Assembly (NCBI GenBank): GCA_000980705.1
Contig: LBCK01000003.1
Span: 62,001-126,000, forward strand
Length of the DNA: 64,000 nucleotides
Reading direction: 5' to 3'
From: Ruminococcus sp. UNK.MGS-30
GTDB taxonomy: Bacteria; Bacillota; Clostridia; Oscillospirales; Ruminococcaceae
Shown here: piece after piece, positions 49,730 through 58,870 of the stretch
Numbering within the stretch: position 1 is the stretch's first letter
Layout of the letters: each line of letters starts with the position of its first letter
Notes under the pieces: model-generated
Seen by the model: the letters and a program-made list of their open reading frames with translations, nothing else
What the model was told of the DNA's origin: nothing
The model's database searches: none
Made by a program: the position numbers and the translations under genes

Positions 49730-50571
49730 ACATCGAACTCCTCTCTTAGCATTTGTTTTGTGATTTTTCCATCCCGGAATTGCTGCATCATTTCATTGGT
49801 CAGGCTGGCATCATCTGGCTGTAATGCAATTTCTTTTCGGTTGACCCATTCGGCATATTTCAGTTCGTCGGTGTCCATACGGATCGTACTGTCACCGTCA
49901 ACTTCACAGAAAAAGCCGGCAAGGATATCGTTTGCGATTCCCCATGGCTGGGATTTGTAGTAACGGATATTTTTGATTTGCAGTCCGGTCTCCTCCAGAA
50001 CTTCCCGTGCGGCAGTTTCTTCCAGGGTTTCGCCGATTTCTGTGAACCCGGCAATCAGCGCATTATAGGCAAAGCCGGTTCGATAGCGAGTGAGCAGCAG
50101 CTGTTCGTCACGAATCACACCGACGATCACAGCTGGCATAATCCGTGGGTAGAAATGTCTTTGACAGTTGTCGCATACCATGGCACGCTGTGTTTCTGCA
50201 TGACGCAGCGGACTGCCGCAGCAGCCGCAAAAGCGTGTATCCCGATACCAATCGGACAGATGCTTTCCCGTCAGAATCGCATAGCGCTGGTGTTTCGGAA
50301 TGCTTTCGTTTCCACGCACTGCACGGACGCTGTGATAAGTAAAGTTTTCCGTTTCTGGAAAATGTTCGTTCGGAAGAAAATAACTGTGGTCATCTATTCG
50401 AAACAGGAAACGATAATCGCTCTGTCCCATATCGCTTACCTGCGGCAGCGAGTCGTCTTGTTTCAGCAGTACCTGTGCCTGGTGAAAGCTTAGAACATAG
50501 CTGTCCGGAGTTGGTTCTGCTGCGGCATTATATGAATTATATAATTTGTGCGGAAAAATGTCTTGTATCAT
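49726..50571 (-). CDS. nudC: NAD(+) diphosphatase (Nudix hydrolase)
   Basis: A 281-residue NudC-type enzyme that splits NADH/NAD (and can decap NAD-RNA). The zinc ribbon is CGCCGSPL ... CDNCQRHFYPR (about 128-151), followed by the Nudix box in AGFTEIGETLEETAAREVLEETG (about 175-197) and the NudC-specific SQPWGIANDILAGFF. The N-terminal domain is typical of the longer NADH pyrophosphatases. GGGAG precedes the start. First gene of a two-gene unit with MATE copy 2. Confidence 0.94.
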   Translation of the reverse strand: MIQDIFPHKLYNSYNAAAEPTPDSYVLSFHQAQVLLKQDDSLPQVSDMGQSDYRFLFRIDDHSYFLPNEHFPETENFTYHSVRAVRGNESIPKHQRYAILTGKHLSDWYRDTRFCGCCGSPLRHAETQRAMVCDNCQRHFYPRIMPAVIVGVIRDEQLLLTRYRTGFAYNALIAGFTEIGETLEETAAREVLEETGLQIKNIRYYKSQPWGIANDILAGFFCEVDGDSTIRMDTDELKYAEWVNRKEIALQPDDASLTNEMMQQFRDGKITKQMLREEFDV

Positions 50572-50644
50572 AAGGAACTCTCCCCTTTTCCTGGTTTGCG
50601 TAAAAGCTGTATATATAAAAAATGTCTCTATATTTCTATTTTCT

Positions 50645-50673
50645 ATTATACTCTTTTCGATTCAGTTTGACAA
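50645..50673 (-). promoter_or_regulatory. Promoter of nudC-MATE
   Basis: Minus-strand TTGTCA (50673-50668), 17-nt spacer, TATAAT (50650-50645). Confidence 0.85.
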
Positions 50674-50743
50674 GTGCCTTTCTAATAACATCTAAAACGT
50701 AAATTGTGAAAAAATGGATTCTATATCATTTGAGTCAAAAAGA

Positions 50744-50772
50744 TTGACTTTTTCGTAGAATTCCTGTATAAT
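50744..50772 (+). promoter_or_regulatory. Promoter of the NSS transporter gene
   Basis: TTGACT (50744-50749), 17-nt spacer, TATAAT (50767-50772). Confidence 0.87.
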
Positions 50773-50828
50773 AGATAGTATTGTTTCGGTTTTGAAACAT
50801 AATACAAAAAAGGAGAGGACAACTTCAT

Positions 50829-52184
50829 ATGCAAACGAAAACTCAAAATGAGAAAGCCGGATTTGGCTCAAAGCTGGGCTTTATTCTGGCGGCTGCCGGA
50901 TCGGCAGTAGGTTTAGGAAACATCTGGCGTTTTCCGTACCTGGCGGCAAAATACGGCGGCGGAATGTTTCTGCTGGTCTATCTGATTTTTGCGGTCACTT
51001 TTGGCTTTGCCTTAATGACCACAGAAATTGCCATCGGGCGGCGTACCGGGAAAAGCGTTATACAGGCGTATTCAGATATGAACCGGCATTTTAAGCCGTT
51101 GGGATGGCTTGCCGGAGCGATTCCGGTCATCATTCTCCCCTATTACTGTGTTATCGGCGGATGGGTGCTGCGGTACTTAACGACATTCGTTTCCGGTGCC
51201 GGAAAAAGCGCTGCCGGCGATGGCTCCTACTTCACCAATTTTATCAGCCATGCAGGTACGCCGATGCTTTTCTTTGGCATTTTTATTGCGCTGACTGCAG
51301 TGGTCGTTATGCTGGGCGTACAGAAGGGAATCGAAAAAGTCAGCAAGTTTATGATGCCGCTGCTGCTGGTTCTGATCGTCGGCATCAGCATCTATACGCT
51401 GACACTTCCGGGTGCAATAGATGGTTTGATCTATTATATCAAGCCGGATTTCAGCGAATTCTCCATCAAGACTGTCATTGCGGCAGTTGGACAGCTGTTT
51501 TACTCCATGTCGCTGGCAATGGGCATCATGATTACCTATGGTTCGTATATGCGAAAAGAGGACAGCATCGAAAGTTCTGTCCGGCAGATCGAAGTATTTG
51601 ATACGGCAGTTGCCTTTTTGGCCGGTTTGATTATTGTTCCGGCAGTGTTCGTGTTTTCCGGCGGTGACAAGAGTGCGCTGAATGCCGGTCCCAGTCTGAT
51701 GTTTATTACACTGCCCAACGTATTCCATGATATGGTCGGTGGTCAGATTGTCGGTATCGTATTCTTCCTGCTGGTAGCGCTGGCTGCAATGACTTCTTCT
51801 ATTTCTCTGATGGAAACCGTTGTCTCTATTGTTGAGGAACGCTTTCACTGGAAGAGAACCCCCAGCTGTCTGATCGTTACCGGGGTTTCATTTCTGATTG
51901 GTCTGCTGTCCGTCTTTGGCTACAGCATCTGGTCTGATTTCACCATCTTCCATATGCAGATGCTGGATTTCTTCGACTATATCAGCAACAACATTATGAT
52001 GCCGATTGTGGCTTTGATGACCTGTATCCTGGTTGGCTTTGTGGTCAAAACGACGTACGTGGAAAATGAGATCGAAAAGAATGAGCGTTTTCGTTCCAAA
52101 GGTTTGTATCGGATTATGATTAAATTTATCTGCCCGATCTGTATGCTCTTGATTCTGTTCTCGTCTCTGTTCCTGACACTATAA
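50829..52184 (+). CDS. Sodium-dependent transporter (NSS/SNF family)
   Basis: A 451-residue, about 11-span LeuT-fold transporter, probably for an amino acid. The first helix GFGSKLGFILAAAGSAVGLGNIWRFPYLAAKYGG holds the sodium-binding and unwound region. IAIGRRTGKS and the later FYSMSLAMGIMITYGSYM (helix 6) and LVALAAMTSSISLMETVVS (helix 8) complete the family pattern. AGGAGAGGA precedes the ATG. Substrate not readable from the sequence. Confidence 0.94.
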   Translation: MQTKTQNEKAGFGSKLGFILAAAGSAVGLGNIWRFPYLAAKYGGGMFLLVYLIFAVTFGFALMTTEIAIGRRTGKSVIQAYSDMNRHFKPLGWLAGAIPVIILPYYCVIGGWVLRYLTTFVSGAGKSAAGDGSYFTNFISHAGTPMLFFGIFIALTAVVVMLGVQKGIEKVSKFMMPLLLVLIVGISIYTLTLPGAIDGLIYYIKPDFSEFSIKTVIAAVGQLFYSMSLAMGIMITYGSYMRKEDSIESSVRQIEVFDTAVAFLAGLIIVPAVFVFSGGDKSALNAGPSLMFITLPNVFHDMVGGQIVGIVFFLLVALAAMTSSISLMETVVSIVEERFHWKRTPSCLIVTGVSFLIGLLSVFGYSIWSDFTIFHMQMLDFFDYISNNIMMPIVALMTCILVGFVVKTTYVENEIEKNERFRSKGLYRIMIKFICPICMLLILFSSLFLTL

Positions 52185-52186
52185 CA

Positions 52187-52228
52187 AAAAGCGAATTGTC
52201 TGAGAGAATTTCCAGACAATTCGCTTTT
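52187..52228. terminator. Bidirectional terminator between the NSS gene and the GH1 gene
   Basis: A perfect 16-bp stem (52187-52202 with 52213-52228) with A and T ends. Confidence 0.9.
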
Positions 52229-52250
52229 CTTTTTATGCTAAAGATATTTT

Positions 52251-53621
52251 TTACTTTTCATCCCAGGTATCACTGAAAATTGCTTCGCCGTTTGTGCGGA
52301 TGACATCACCGTAGAAATGACCGGAATCCTTGACCGTTCTCTTCTGCGTCTGATAGTCAACGTGTACCAGACCGAAACGCTTGTCATAGCCGTCAGCCCA
52401 CTCGAAGTTGTCCATGATCGACCAGTACATATATCCCATAACCTGTGCGCCGTCCTCCATGGAACGATGCAGTTCACGGAGATAGCGTTTCATAAAGTCA
52501 ATGCGCTGCGGGTCGTGTACCTTTCCGTCCAGCTGTACCCAGTCGTGGCTTGCCATGCCGTTTTCGCTGAGCAGGACTGGTTTCTGATACCGTTCATACA
52601 GGAAGAGCGGACTCCAGTACAGCACCTCCGGTGTCACCGGCCAACCCATCTGTGTACGTGCACAGCCGATGTAGGCGTTTTCTGCATAGCCGTAGGCATT
52701 TTCCGTTGCCTTGCTCTCGTAGATGTTTACACCGTAAAAATCAACAGGTTGAGAGATAACTTCCATGTCACCTTCCTGGATTTCCGGCATATCGTCACCG
52801 AGGATCTTATAGGCATCCTCCGGGTATTTTCCGAAGAAGATCGGGTCTGCCCACCAGGACAGTTCAAACGGGAAACGATCCTTTGTAAAAGCGAAACTTT
52901 TCTGCTTTGCCTCTGCAATTGCCTCCGGTGTATTGTCGGTCGGTGTGCAGCAAGGGGTCGCAAAGGCAAAACCGACGGTAGGTTTCTGCTTTGCATACTT
53001 GCGAATGACTTGAACTGCCTTGCCGTGGGACAGCAGAACATTGTGTGTCATACGGGTCAGATCTTTTGCCTGGTGTACTTCAAAGGGGGCAAACTTGCCG
53101 ATGGCATAGCCGCAGCCGATAAATACCTGCGGTTCGTTAATGGTCATCCAGTACTTGACACGATCTGACAGTGCATCTACGACAACCTTTGCATATTCAG
53201 CAAACCAGTCAGAAGATTCCCGATTCAGCCAGCCGCCTTTTTGATGAAGTGCCAGCGGATAATCCCAATGGAACAGCGTTACCAGCGGCTCAATGCCGTT
53301 TGCCAGCAGCTCGTCTACCAGGTCAGAATAGAACTGCAAGCCCTTTTCGTTGACCTTGCCTGTGCCGTCCGGCAGAACTCTGGACCAGCTGATGGAGAAA
53401 CGGTAATTCCGGATACCCATTTCTTTCATCATCTTGACGTCTTCTTTGAAATGGTGGTAGTGGTCACAGGCAACGTTGCCGTTTTCTCCGTGCGCAATGT
53501 GATTGCCCTCCTGGCAGTAAGCGTCCCAGATGTTCAGACCCTTTCCGTCTGCCAGATAAGCACCCTCTACCTGGTATGCTGCGGATGCGGTACCCCACAT
53601 AAAATTGTCCTGAAATTTCAT
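52251..53621 (-). CDS. GH1 beta-glucosidase
   Basis: A 456-residue cytoplasmic GH1 enzyme that splits cellobiose and related beta-glucosides. Acid/base Glu163 in MTINEPQ and nucleophile Glu353 in LLSENGM; FMWGTASAAYQVEGA and RFSISWSRVLPDG are the family signatures. The ATG at 53621 follows CAGGAGG; the frame to 53723 lies over the promoter region. It is divergent from an AraC-type regulator, which probably controls it in response to a cellulose breakdown product. No phosphotransferase genes are near, so unphosphorylated substrate is likely. Confidence 0.95.
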   Translation of the reverse strand: MKFQDNFMWGTASAAYQVEGAYLADGKGLNIWDAYCQEGNHIAHGENGNVACDHYHHFKEDVKMMKEMGIRNYRFSISWSRVLPDGTGKVNEKGLQFYSDLVDELLANGIEPLVTLFHWDYPLALHQKGGWLNRESSDWFAEYAKVVVDALSDRVKYWMTINEPQVFIGCGYAIGKFAPFEVHQAKDLTRMTHNVLLSHGKAVQVIRKYAKQKPTVGFAFATPCCTPTDNTPEAIAEAKQKSFAFTKDRFPFELSWWADPIFFGKYPEDAYKILGDDMPEIQEGDMEVISQPVDFYGVNIYESKATENAYGYAENAYIGCARTQMGWPVTPEVLYWSPLFLYERYQKPVLLSENGMASHDWVQLDGKVHDPQRIDFMKRYLRELHRSMEDGAQVMGYMYWSIMDNFEWADGYDKRFGLVHVDYQTQKRTVKDSGHFYGDVIRTNGEAIFSDTWDEK

Positions 53622-53791
53622 ATAAAAACCTCCTGAAAGATGGTTGACAGATTTTCTGTTCTGTGTTATATTATATCTGTAATAATGCGTAAAATCTAGT
53701 ACTATATCCTCTGATTCTTGCACTTTTTCTACAACTATGCGCCGATAATGAGAACGTTTACATAAAATGGATCAGACAAGAAGGAATGCTT
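53622..53791. promoter_or_regulatory. Divergent control region of the GH1 and AraC genes
   Basis: 170 nt between two divergent starts. On the minus strand a TATAAT lies about 60 nt before the GH1 start but its -35 is poor, which fits activator dependence. An ACAGA/TCTGT inverted repeat (around 53647-53659) lies between that -10 and the GH1 start and is one possible operator. Confidence 0.45.
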
Positions 53792-54658
53792 ATGGAAAAA
53801 CAAAAATTATATGAGACAAGGCGTCACGGTACACCGCGTTTTCCGATGGAATGCTTTATTACCCGGACAGAAGGCATACAGCATTTTCAATTTCCGCTTC
53901 ACTGGCATCGGAACGTTGAGATCATGCAGGTGCTGCGTGGAACAACAAGCGTCACAATCGGAAATGAAACATTTTCCGGCGAAGAGGGTGATATCTTCTT
54001 TATCAACCAGGAAGAACTGCACCGTGTTGCCTCTGAGGATGACCAGCTGGTTTATCGGACTGTAATTTTTCCGCTTCAGGCGCTTACCTTTTCGGAAAGT
54101 GATGCGTCACAGACCTATCTGGAACAACTGATACAAGGGACACAGCGCTTTCCGGTACAGTTAACAAGAAAGAAAGACTGTGATTTCCTGTATGCTCTGC
54201 TATATCAGATACAGAATGCCGCAGAACAAAAGAGTTCCGGGTATGAACTGATGGTAAAGGCGCTTCTTTTACAGATGATCGCACAGATGTTTTGCCGTCA
54301 TATGATGATTCCTGTACAGCACGCTCCCAGCGAAAAGAGCCAGCGGTTAAAAGAAATGCTCCAGTATATCCGGCAGCATTACGCATCACCGCTTACAATC
54401 GCAGTCATGGCGGAACAATTTCATATGTCTGAGAAGTATTTTTCCAGATATTTTCGCATTGCAACTGGTCAGAATTTTACGGCGTATCTAAATACCGTTC
54501 GCATTGAAAAAGCGCAGTCCTTGCTTTTGGAGACGGATGAGACGGTCCTGGAGATCGCATTTGCCTGCGGCTATGAAAATGTCAGCTACTTTAACCGGGT
54601 TTTCCGCAGTCAGACGGGCTTTTCTCCGCTGCAATATCGTTCAGCATCTGGCGCCTGA
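53792..54658 (+). CDS. AraC family transcriptional regulator
   Basis: A 288-residue regulator. N-terminal cupin sugar-sensing domain (about 15-110: HFQFPLHWHRNVEIMQVLRGTTSVTIGNE, GDIFFINQEELHRV) and C-terminal double HTH (about 185-285: LKEMLQYIRQHYASPLTIAVMAEQFHMSEKYFSRYF ... CGYENVSYFNRVFRSQTGFSPLQYR). The ATG at 53792 has GAAGGA 6 nt upstream; the ATG at 53786 touches it. Divergent from the GH1 gene, its likely target. Confidence 0.93.
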   Translation: MEKQKLYETRRHGTPRFPMECFITRTEGIQHFQFPLHWHRNVEIMQVLRGTTSVTIGNETFSGEEGDIFFINQEELHRVASEDDQLVYRTVIFPLQALTFSESDASQTYLEQLIQGTQRFPVQLTRKKDCDFLYALLYQIQNAAEQKSSGYELMVKALLLQMIAQMFCRHMMIPVQHAPSEKSQRLKEMLQYIRQHYASPLTIAVMAEQFHMSEKYFSRYFRIATGQNFTAYLNTVRIEKAQSLLLETDETVLEIAFACGYENVSYFNRVFRSQTGFSPLQYRSASGA

Positions 54659-54689
54659 ATGATTCACAAACTATTTACATTTAGACTTC

Positions 54690-54718
54690 TTTACAATTTG
54701 ACGAAAAAGGGGTATAAT
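54690..54718 (+). promoter_or_regulatory. Promoter of the alcohol dehydrogenase gene
   Basis: TTTACA (54690-54695), 17-nt spacer, TATAAT (54713-54718). Confidence 0.82.
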
Positions 54719-54723
54719 GAAAG

Positions 54724-54812
54724 TGGAAATCGTGTATGTATGCACAAATACAGGATTTCCTGTCAAGAAAAAAGCAGCATCGTTTGCGAAAGTAAAGCAA
54801 ACGCACAGCGAA
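54724..54812 (+). promoter_or_regulatory. Two hairpins in the leader of the alcohol dehydrogenase gene
   Basis: A first hairpin pairs GGAAATC with GATTTCC and TGTAT with ATACA (about 54724-54760). A second pairs CGTTTGC with GCAAACG (about 54780-54803). The leader is about 105 nt long. No known riboswitch is recognised, and no T-run follows. Confidence 0.45.
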
Positions 54813-54828
54813 CTGGAGGTATTGTATC

Positions 54829-56040
54829 ATGGGTAGATTTACATTGCCAAGAGATTTGTATCACGGCGCAGGCTCTTTGGAGACACTGAAAACACTGACC
54901 GGTAAAAAAGCCATTGTTGTTGTGGGCGGCGGTTCCATGAAACGGTTTGGTTTTCTGGACAAGGCGGTCGCTTACTTAAAGGAAGCCGGCATGGAAGTAC
55001 AGCTGTTTGAAGGCGTTGAGCCGGATCCTTCTGTAGAAACCGTTATGAAGGGTGCAGAGGCAATGCGTGCCTTTGAGCCGGATTGGATCGTTGCCATGGG
55101 CGGCGGTTCTCCGATTGATGCTGCGAAAGCAATGTGGGTATTCTATGAGTATCCGGACACGACTTTCGAAGAGATCATTACGCCGTTTAGTTTCCCCACG
55201 CTGCGGACAAAGGCAAAGTTCTGTGCGATTCCGTCTACCTCTGGTACTGCAACAGAAGTTACCGCTTTCTCTGTGATCACAGATTATCACAAGGGCATCA
55301 AGTATCCGCTTGCGGACTTTAACATTACACCAGATGTTGCAATCGTGGATCCGGAACTGGCTGAGACAATGCCGAAGAAGTTGGTTGCACACACTGGTAT
55401 GGATGCCATGACACACGCAATTGAGGCATATGTGTCTACGCTGCACTGCAACTATACCGACCCCCTGGCACTCCATGCAATCAAGATGATTCACAATAAC
55501 TTGAAAAAGTCTTACGATGGTGATATGGATGCCCGTGCAGCAATGCACGATGCACAGTGCCTGGCTGGTATGGCGTTCTCAAATGCACTGTTGGGTATTG
55601 TACACTCTATGGCGCATAAAACAGGTGCGGCTTATACCGGCGATCATATTATTCACGGCTGTGCCAATGCTATGTATTTGCCGAAGGTCATCAAGTACAA
55701 TTCGAAGAATGCAGAGGCGGCAGAACGGTATGCAGAGATTGCATCCTTTATCGGACTGTCCGGCGCAACAACTGAGGGAAAAGTGGATGCGCTGATTGCA
55801 GAACTGCGTTCCATGAACGATCAGCTGGATATTCCCCAGGGCATCAAGAATTATGGCAAGAGCGGCGTAAAGGCGGATGTGTCTGTTATTGATGAAAAGG
55901 AATTCCTGGAGAAACTGCCGGAAGTGGCAAAGAATGCGATTGCAGATGCCTGCACCGGGTCGAATCCTCGTCAGCCCTCTCAGGAGGAAATGGAAAAGCT
56001 ACTGAAAGCTTGCTATTACGATACAGAAATTGACTTCTGA
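54829..56040 (+). CDS. Iron-containing alcohol dehydrogenase
   Basis: A 403-residue group III alcohol dehydrogenase, NAD(P)H-dependent, probably reducing acetaldehyde or butyraldehyde in fermentation. Nucleotide site GGGSMKRFG and GGGSPIDAAKAMW; metal ligands Asp/His in HTGMDAMTHAIEAYVS, His in GIVHSMAHKTGA and His in GDHIIHG. IPSTSGTATEVTAFSVI is the family block. CTGGAGG lies 9 nt before the ATG. It has its own promoter, a folded leader and a terminator. Substrate is inferred only. Confidence 0.94.
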   Translation: MGRFTLPRDLYHGAGSLETLKTLTGKKAIVVVGGGSMKRFGFLDKAVAYLKEAGMEVQLFEGVEPDPSVETVMKGAEAMRAFEPDWIVAMGGGSPIDAAKAMWVFYEYPDTTFEEIITPFSFPTLRTKAKFCAIPSTSGTATEVTAFSVITDYHKGIKYPLADFNITPDVAIVDPELAETMPKKLVAHTGMDAMTHAIEAYVSTLHCNYTDPLALHAIKMIHNNLKKSYDGDMDARAAMHDAQCLAGMAFSNALLGIVHSMAHKTGAAYTGDHIIHGCANAMYLPKVIKYNSKNAEAAERYAEIASFIGLSGATTEGKVDALIAELRSMNDQLDIPQGIKNYGKSGVKADVSVIDEKEFLEKLPEVAKNAIADACTGSNPRQPSQEEMEKLLKACYYDTEIDF

Positions 56041-56066
56041 TTTTGAAGAATAGAAGTACATAGATC

Positions 56067-56110
56067 AAACGGCACACGTCTTGTTTTTACAAAATGTGTG
56101 CCGTTTTGTT
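56067..56110 (+). terminator. Terminator of the alcohol dehydrogenase gene
   Basis: An 11-bp stem (56067-56077 with 56096-56106) with an inner hairpin and T-run. Confidence 0.85.
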
Positions 56111-56120
56111 TGATATAGTA

Positions 56121-56154
56121 AAAAGCGCCTGTACTCGAAAGTACAGGCGCTTTT
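56121..56154 (-). terminator. Terminator of the glycolytic operon
   Basis: A perfect 15-bp stem (56121-56135 with 56140-56154) with CGAA loop; on the minus strand it ends in T4. 27 nt beyond the gpmI stop. Confidence 0.9.
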
Positions 56155-56181
56155 GTATATTGCGAAGGTGAAACCTTGTGC

Positions 56182-57699
56182 TTATGCGAACAGGCTCTTG
56201 CCTGTCATTTCTTCCGGCTGCGGCAGTTCCATTGCCTCCAGCATCGTCGGAGCGATATCTGCCAGAACACCGCCTTCACGGAGCTTGCAGTCCTTGCCGA
56301 CTACGATAAACGGAACCGGATTGGTGGTGTGTGCAGTGAACGGTGTGCCGTCCTCTTCCAGCATCTTATCCGCATTGCCGTGGTCAGCCGTGATAAACGC
56401 AATACCGCCCTTCTTCATGATAGCATCAACCATGCGGCCTACGCAGGTATCAACTGCCTCTACGGCAGCAACAGCGGCATCAAATACGCCGGTGTGACCA
56501 ACCATGTCGCAGTTTGCATAGTTCAGAATGATAACGTCATACTTGTCGCTGTCGATTGCCTCAACAACCTTATCAGTGACTTCGTATGCGCTCATTTCCG
56601 GCTTCAGATCGAATGTGGGAACGTCCGGGCTTTTTACGAGGATACGATCTTCGCCGTCGAAAGTCTGCTCTCTGCCGCCATTGAAGAAGAATGTAACGTG
56701 TGCGTACTTCTGTGTTTCGGCGATACGGAGCTGTGTCTTTCCGCACTTGCTCAGATATTCACCCAGAGTCATGTGCAGATCTTCCGGCGGATATGCAACG
56801 GATACATTCGGCATTGCTGCATCATACTGTGCCATGCAGACGAACTGTACCGGGAAGTAGCCGTTCTTTCTCTCAAATCCGCTGAAATCCGGGTCAACAA
56901 AGCAGCGGGTCAGCTGTCTTGCACGGTCCGGACGGAAGTTGAAGAATACGATGCTGTCGTCTTCCTTAACGGTGCCGTTCTTATCCAGAACAGTCGGCAG
57001 CATGAATTCGTCTGTTACGTCGTTTGCATAGCTGTCCTCGATTGCCTTTACCGGATCAGCGTCTGTCTGTACGCCCTCGCCCAGAACGATTGCATCGTAT
57101 GCCTTTTCTACACGATCCCATGCGTTGTCACGATCCATTGCATAGTAACGTCCGGAAATGGTTGCAACCTTGCCTACACCGATCTCGTTCAGCTTTGCGA
57201 CAGCATCCTTCATAAATCCAGCAGCAGATGCCGGCGGTTCGTCACGGCCGTCCAGGAATGCGTGAACATACACCTGAGACAGACCCTTGCGTTTTGCCAT
57301 TTCCAGCAGTCCGTACAGATGAGAAATATGGCTGTGAACGCCGCCCGGAGAGAGCAGACCCATCAGGTGCAGTGCAGTTCCCTTTTCCTTGCAGGCATCT
57401 ATAGCAGCAGAAATTGCTGGATTTTCAAAGAACTTTCCGTCTTCAATGTCCTTTGTGATCTTTACCAGCATCTGATAAACAATGCGGCCTGCGCCGATGT
57501 TGGTGTGTCCTACTTCAGAGTTGCCCATCTGACCGTCCGGCAGACCTACGTCCAGACCGCTTGCGCCGATCAGTGTATTCGGTCCCTGCATGAATTTGTC
57601 CAGGTTCGGTTTCTTTGCAGCATGGATTGCATTGCCGTAATCGCTGGGATTGTGGCCAAATCCATCCATGATAATCAATGCAACAGGTTTTTTGCTCAT
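56182..57699 (-). CDS. gpmI: 2,3-bisphosphoglycerate-independent phosphoglycerate mutase
   Basis: Interconverts 3- and 2-phosphoglycerate; two-manganese alkaline-phosphatase-fold enzyme of 505 residues. LIIMDGFG (metal), catalytic Ser in [19 protein letters not shown] (about 56-74), [19 protein letters not shown] and ITADHGNAD. The ATG at 57699 follows AGGAG by 9 nt; the frame extends to 57777 across a terminator-like hairpin. Last gene of pgk-small protein-tpiA-gpmI. Confidence 0.95.
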   Translation of the reverse strand: MSKKPVALIIMDGFGHNPSDYGNAIHAAKKPNLDKFMQGPNTLIGASGLDVGLPDGQMGNSEVGHTNIGAGRIVYQMLVKITKDIEDGKFFENPAISAAIDACKEKGTALHLMGLLSPGGVHSHISHLYGLLEMAKRKGLSQVYVHAFLDGRDEPPASAAGFMKDAVAKLNEIGVGKVATISGRYYAMDRDNAWDRVEKAYDAIVLGEGVQTDADPVKAIEDSYANDVTDEFMLPTVLDKNGTVKEDDSIVFFNFRPDRARQLTRCFVDPDFSGFERKNGYFPVQFVCMAQYDAAMPNVSVAYPPEDLHMTLGEYLSKCGKTQLRIAETQKYAHVTFFFNGGREQTFDGEDRILVKSPDVPTFDLKPEMSAYEVTDKVVEAIDSDKYDVIILNYANCDMVGHTGVFDAAVAAVEAVDTCVGRMVDAIMKKGGIAFITADHGNADKMLEEDGTPFTAHTTNPVPFIVVGKDCKLREGGVLADIAPTMLEAMELPQPEEMTGKSLFA

Positions 57700-57720
57700 G
57701 TTGTATTTCTCCTTTTCCTC

Positions 57721-57767
57721 AAAAAAGCAGCGCCGTGCATTCGCCTTACGGCTTTGTACGGCGCTGC
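57721..57767 (-). terminator. Terminator-like hairpin between tpiA and gpmI
   Basis: On the minus strand a perfect 10-bp stem (57767-57758 with 57736-57727) followed by T6 (57726-57721), 22 nt before the gpmI start. It should lower gpmI expression relative to tpiA, since no promoter fits between it and gpmI. Confidence 0.85.
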
Positions 57768-57799
57768 CCGATTGCAAATGAAATTGTGTACTTAAAAGC

Positions 57800-58567
57800 T
57801 TACTTAGAAGCCTCAGTCAGCAGTACGCCGAACTTTTCAGCAACCAGAGATGCACCGCCGATCAGACCGCCGTCGATGTTTTCCTTTGCCAGCAGTTCTG
57901 CGCAGTTCTTTTCGTTCATAGAACCGCCGTACTGGATGGTCATGCCGTCTGCAATTGCCTTGTCATACAGAGATGCAACAGTTGCACGGATAAATGCGCA
58001 AACTTCTTCAGCCTGTTCTGCGGTAGCAGTTTTGCCAGTACCGATAGCCCATACCGGCTCGTAAGCGATTACGATGTTCTTTACCTGGTCAGCAGTCAGA
58101 CCGTGCAGAGCAACCTTAACCTGCTTTGCAACAACTTCTTCTGTGATGCCCAGTTCCCGTTCAGCCAGTGTTTCACCAACGCACAGGATAACAGTCATAC
58201 CAGCCTCGATTGCAGCTGTGGTACGCTTGTTTACAGTTTCATCGGTTTCGCCGAAGTACTGTCTGCGCTCGGAGTGACCAACGATAACATACTTTACGCC
58301 CATCTCAGTCAGCATATCAGCAGAAATCTCGCCGGTAAATGCGCCGCTCTTTTCGAAGTGAACGTTTTCTGCGCCAACTTCAATGTTAGTGCCTTCGGTC
58401 AGAGACAGAGCAGTTTCCAGGTTTGTGAACGGTACGCAGATAATCACGCCGCAGGTCTTGTCTGCTGCGATCGGCTTCAGAGCGTTAATCAGCTCAGCAG
58501 CCTCTTTGCGGTTCTTGTTCATCTTCCAGTTGCCGGCAATAATTGCCTTTCTCAGTGCCTTGTTCAT
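57800..58567 (-). CDS. tpiA: Triosephosphate isomerase
   Basis: Interconverts dihydroxyacetone phosphate and glyceraldehyde 3-phosphate; homodimeric barrel of 255 residues. [11 protein letters not shown] (substrate Asn/Lys), catalytic His in VIVGHSERR, catalytic Glu in [16 protein letters not shown] (mobile loop) and [10 protein letters not shown]. The ATG at 58567 follows AGAGGA; the frame to 58606 overlaps the small gene upstream. Confidence 0.97.
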   Translation of the reverse strand: MNKALRKAIIAGNWKMNKNRKEAAELINALKPIAADKTCGVIICVPFTNLETALSLTEGTNIEVGAENVHFEKSGAFTGEISADMLTEMGVKYVIVGHSERRQYFGETDETVNKRTTAAIEAGMTVILCVGETLAERELGITEEVVAKQVKVALHGLTADQVKNIVIAYEPVWAIGTGKTATAEQAEEVCAFIRATVASLYDKAIADGMTIQYGGSMNEKNCAELLAKENIDGGLIGGASLVAEKFGVLLTEASK

Positions 58568-58586
58568 GACAAATTCCTCTTTTCTC

Positions 58587-58796
58587 TTATTCGGATGCCT
58601 CAGCATCCGTAATATAATCTCCCTCTTCGTGGGATTCTTTATTGTTGCTTCCGTTATGACTGCCGATCACGATGCCTTTGGAGAAAGGCATACAGAGCAT
58701 TCCGATTGCCAGACCACAGAATGCACCCAGTGCAAATGCGGCTGCCGGATTCAGAAATGCACTTTTTACAGTATCCTGCAATTCACACTTTTTCAT
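58587..58796 (-). CDS. Small single-span membrane protein inside the glycolytic operon
   Basis: A 69-residue protein. A short charged start (KKCELQDTVKS), one Gly/Ala-rich hydrophobic span (about 14-40, FALGAFCGLAIGMLCMPFSKG) and an acidic, Ser/Asn/Glu-rich tail. The shape recalls YtxH-type small membrane proteins, but I see no firm family. AAAGGA lies before the ATG at 58796; the ATG at 58805 touches that site. It lies between pgk (74 nt) and tpiA (19 nt) in the same transcript. Role unknown. Confidence 0.65.
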   Translation of the reverse strand: MKKCELQDTVKSAFLNPAAAFALGAFCGLAIGMLCMPFSKGIVIGSHNGSNNKESHEEGDYITDAEASE

Positions 58797-58870
58797 GAGA
58801 ATCATCCTTTCTCAAGACAACACAAACGGAGGATGGCTGCCGAAACAGTATTCCCCTGTCTGTTCAGAAA

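Noticed and set aside
55950..55975. GGGTCGAATCC resembling a tRNA T-arm
   Set aside because: Lies inside the alcohol dehydrogenase coding sequence and no acceptor or anticodon stem surrounds it.
56176..57795. 539-codon open frame on the plus strand opposite gpmI, and long ones opposite pgk (58955-60076), uvrA (60337-61542), the dehydrogenase (4797-6008, minus) and rpoD (32357-33571, minus)
   Set aside because: Codon-bias shadows of highly conserved genes on the other strand; they are Cys/His/Gln-rich, match no family and have no ribosome sites.
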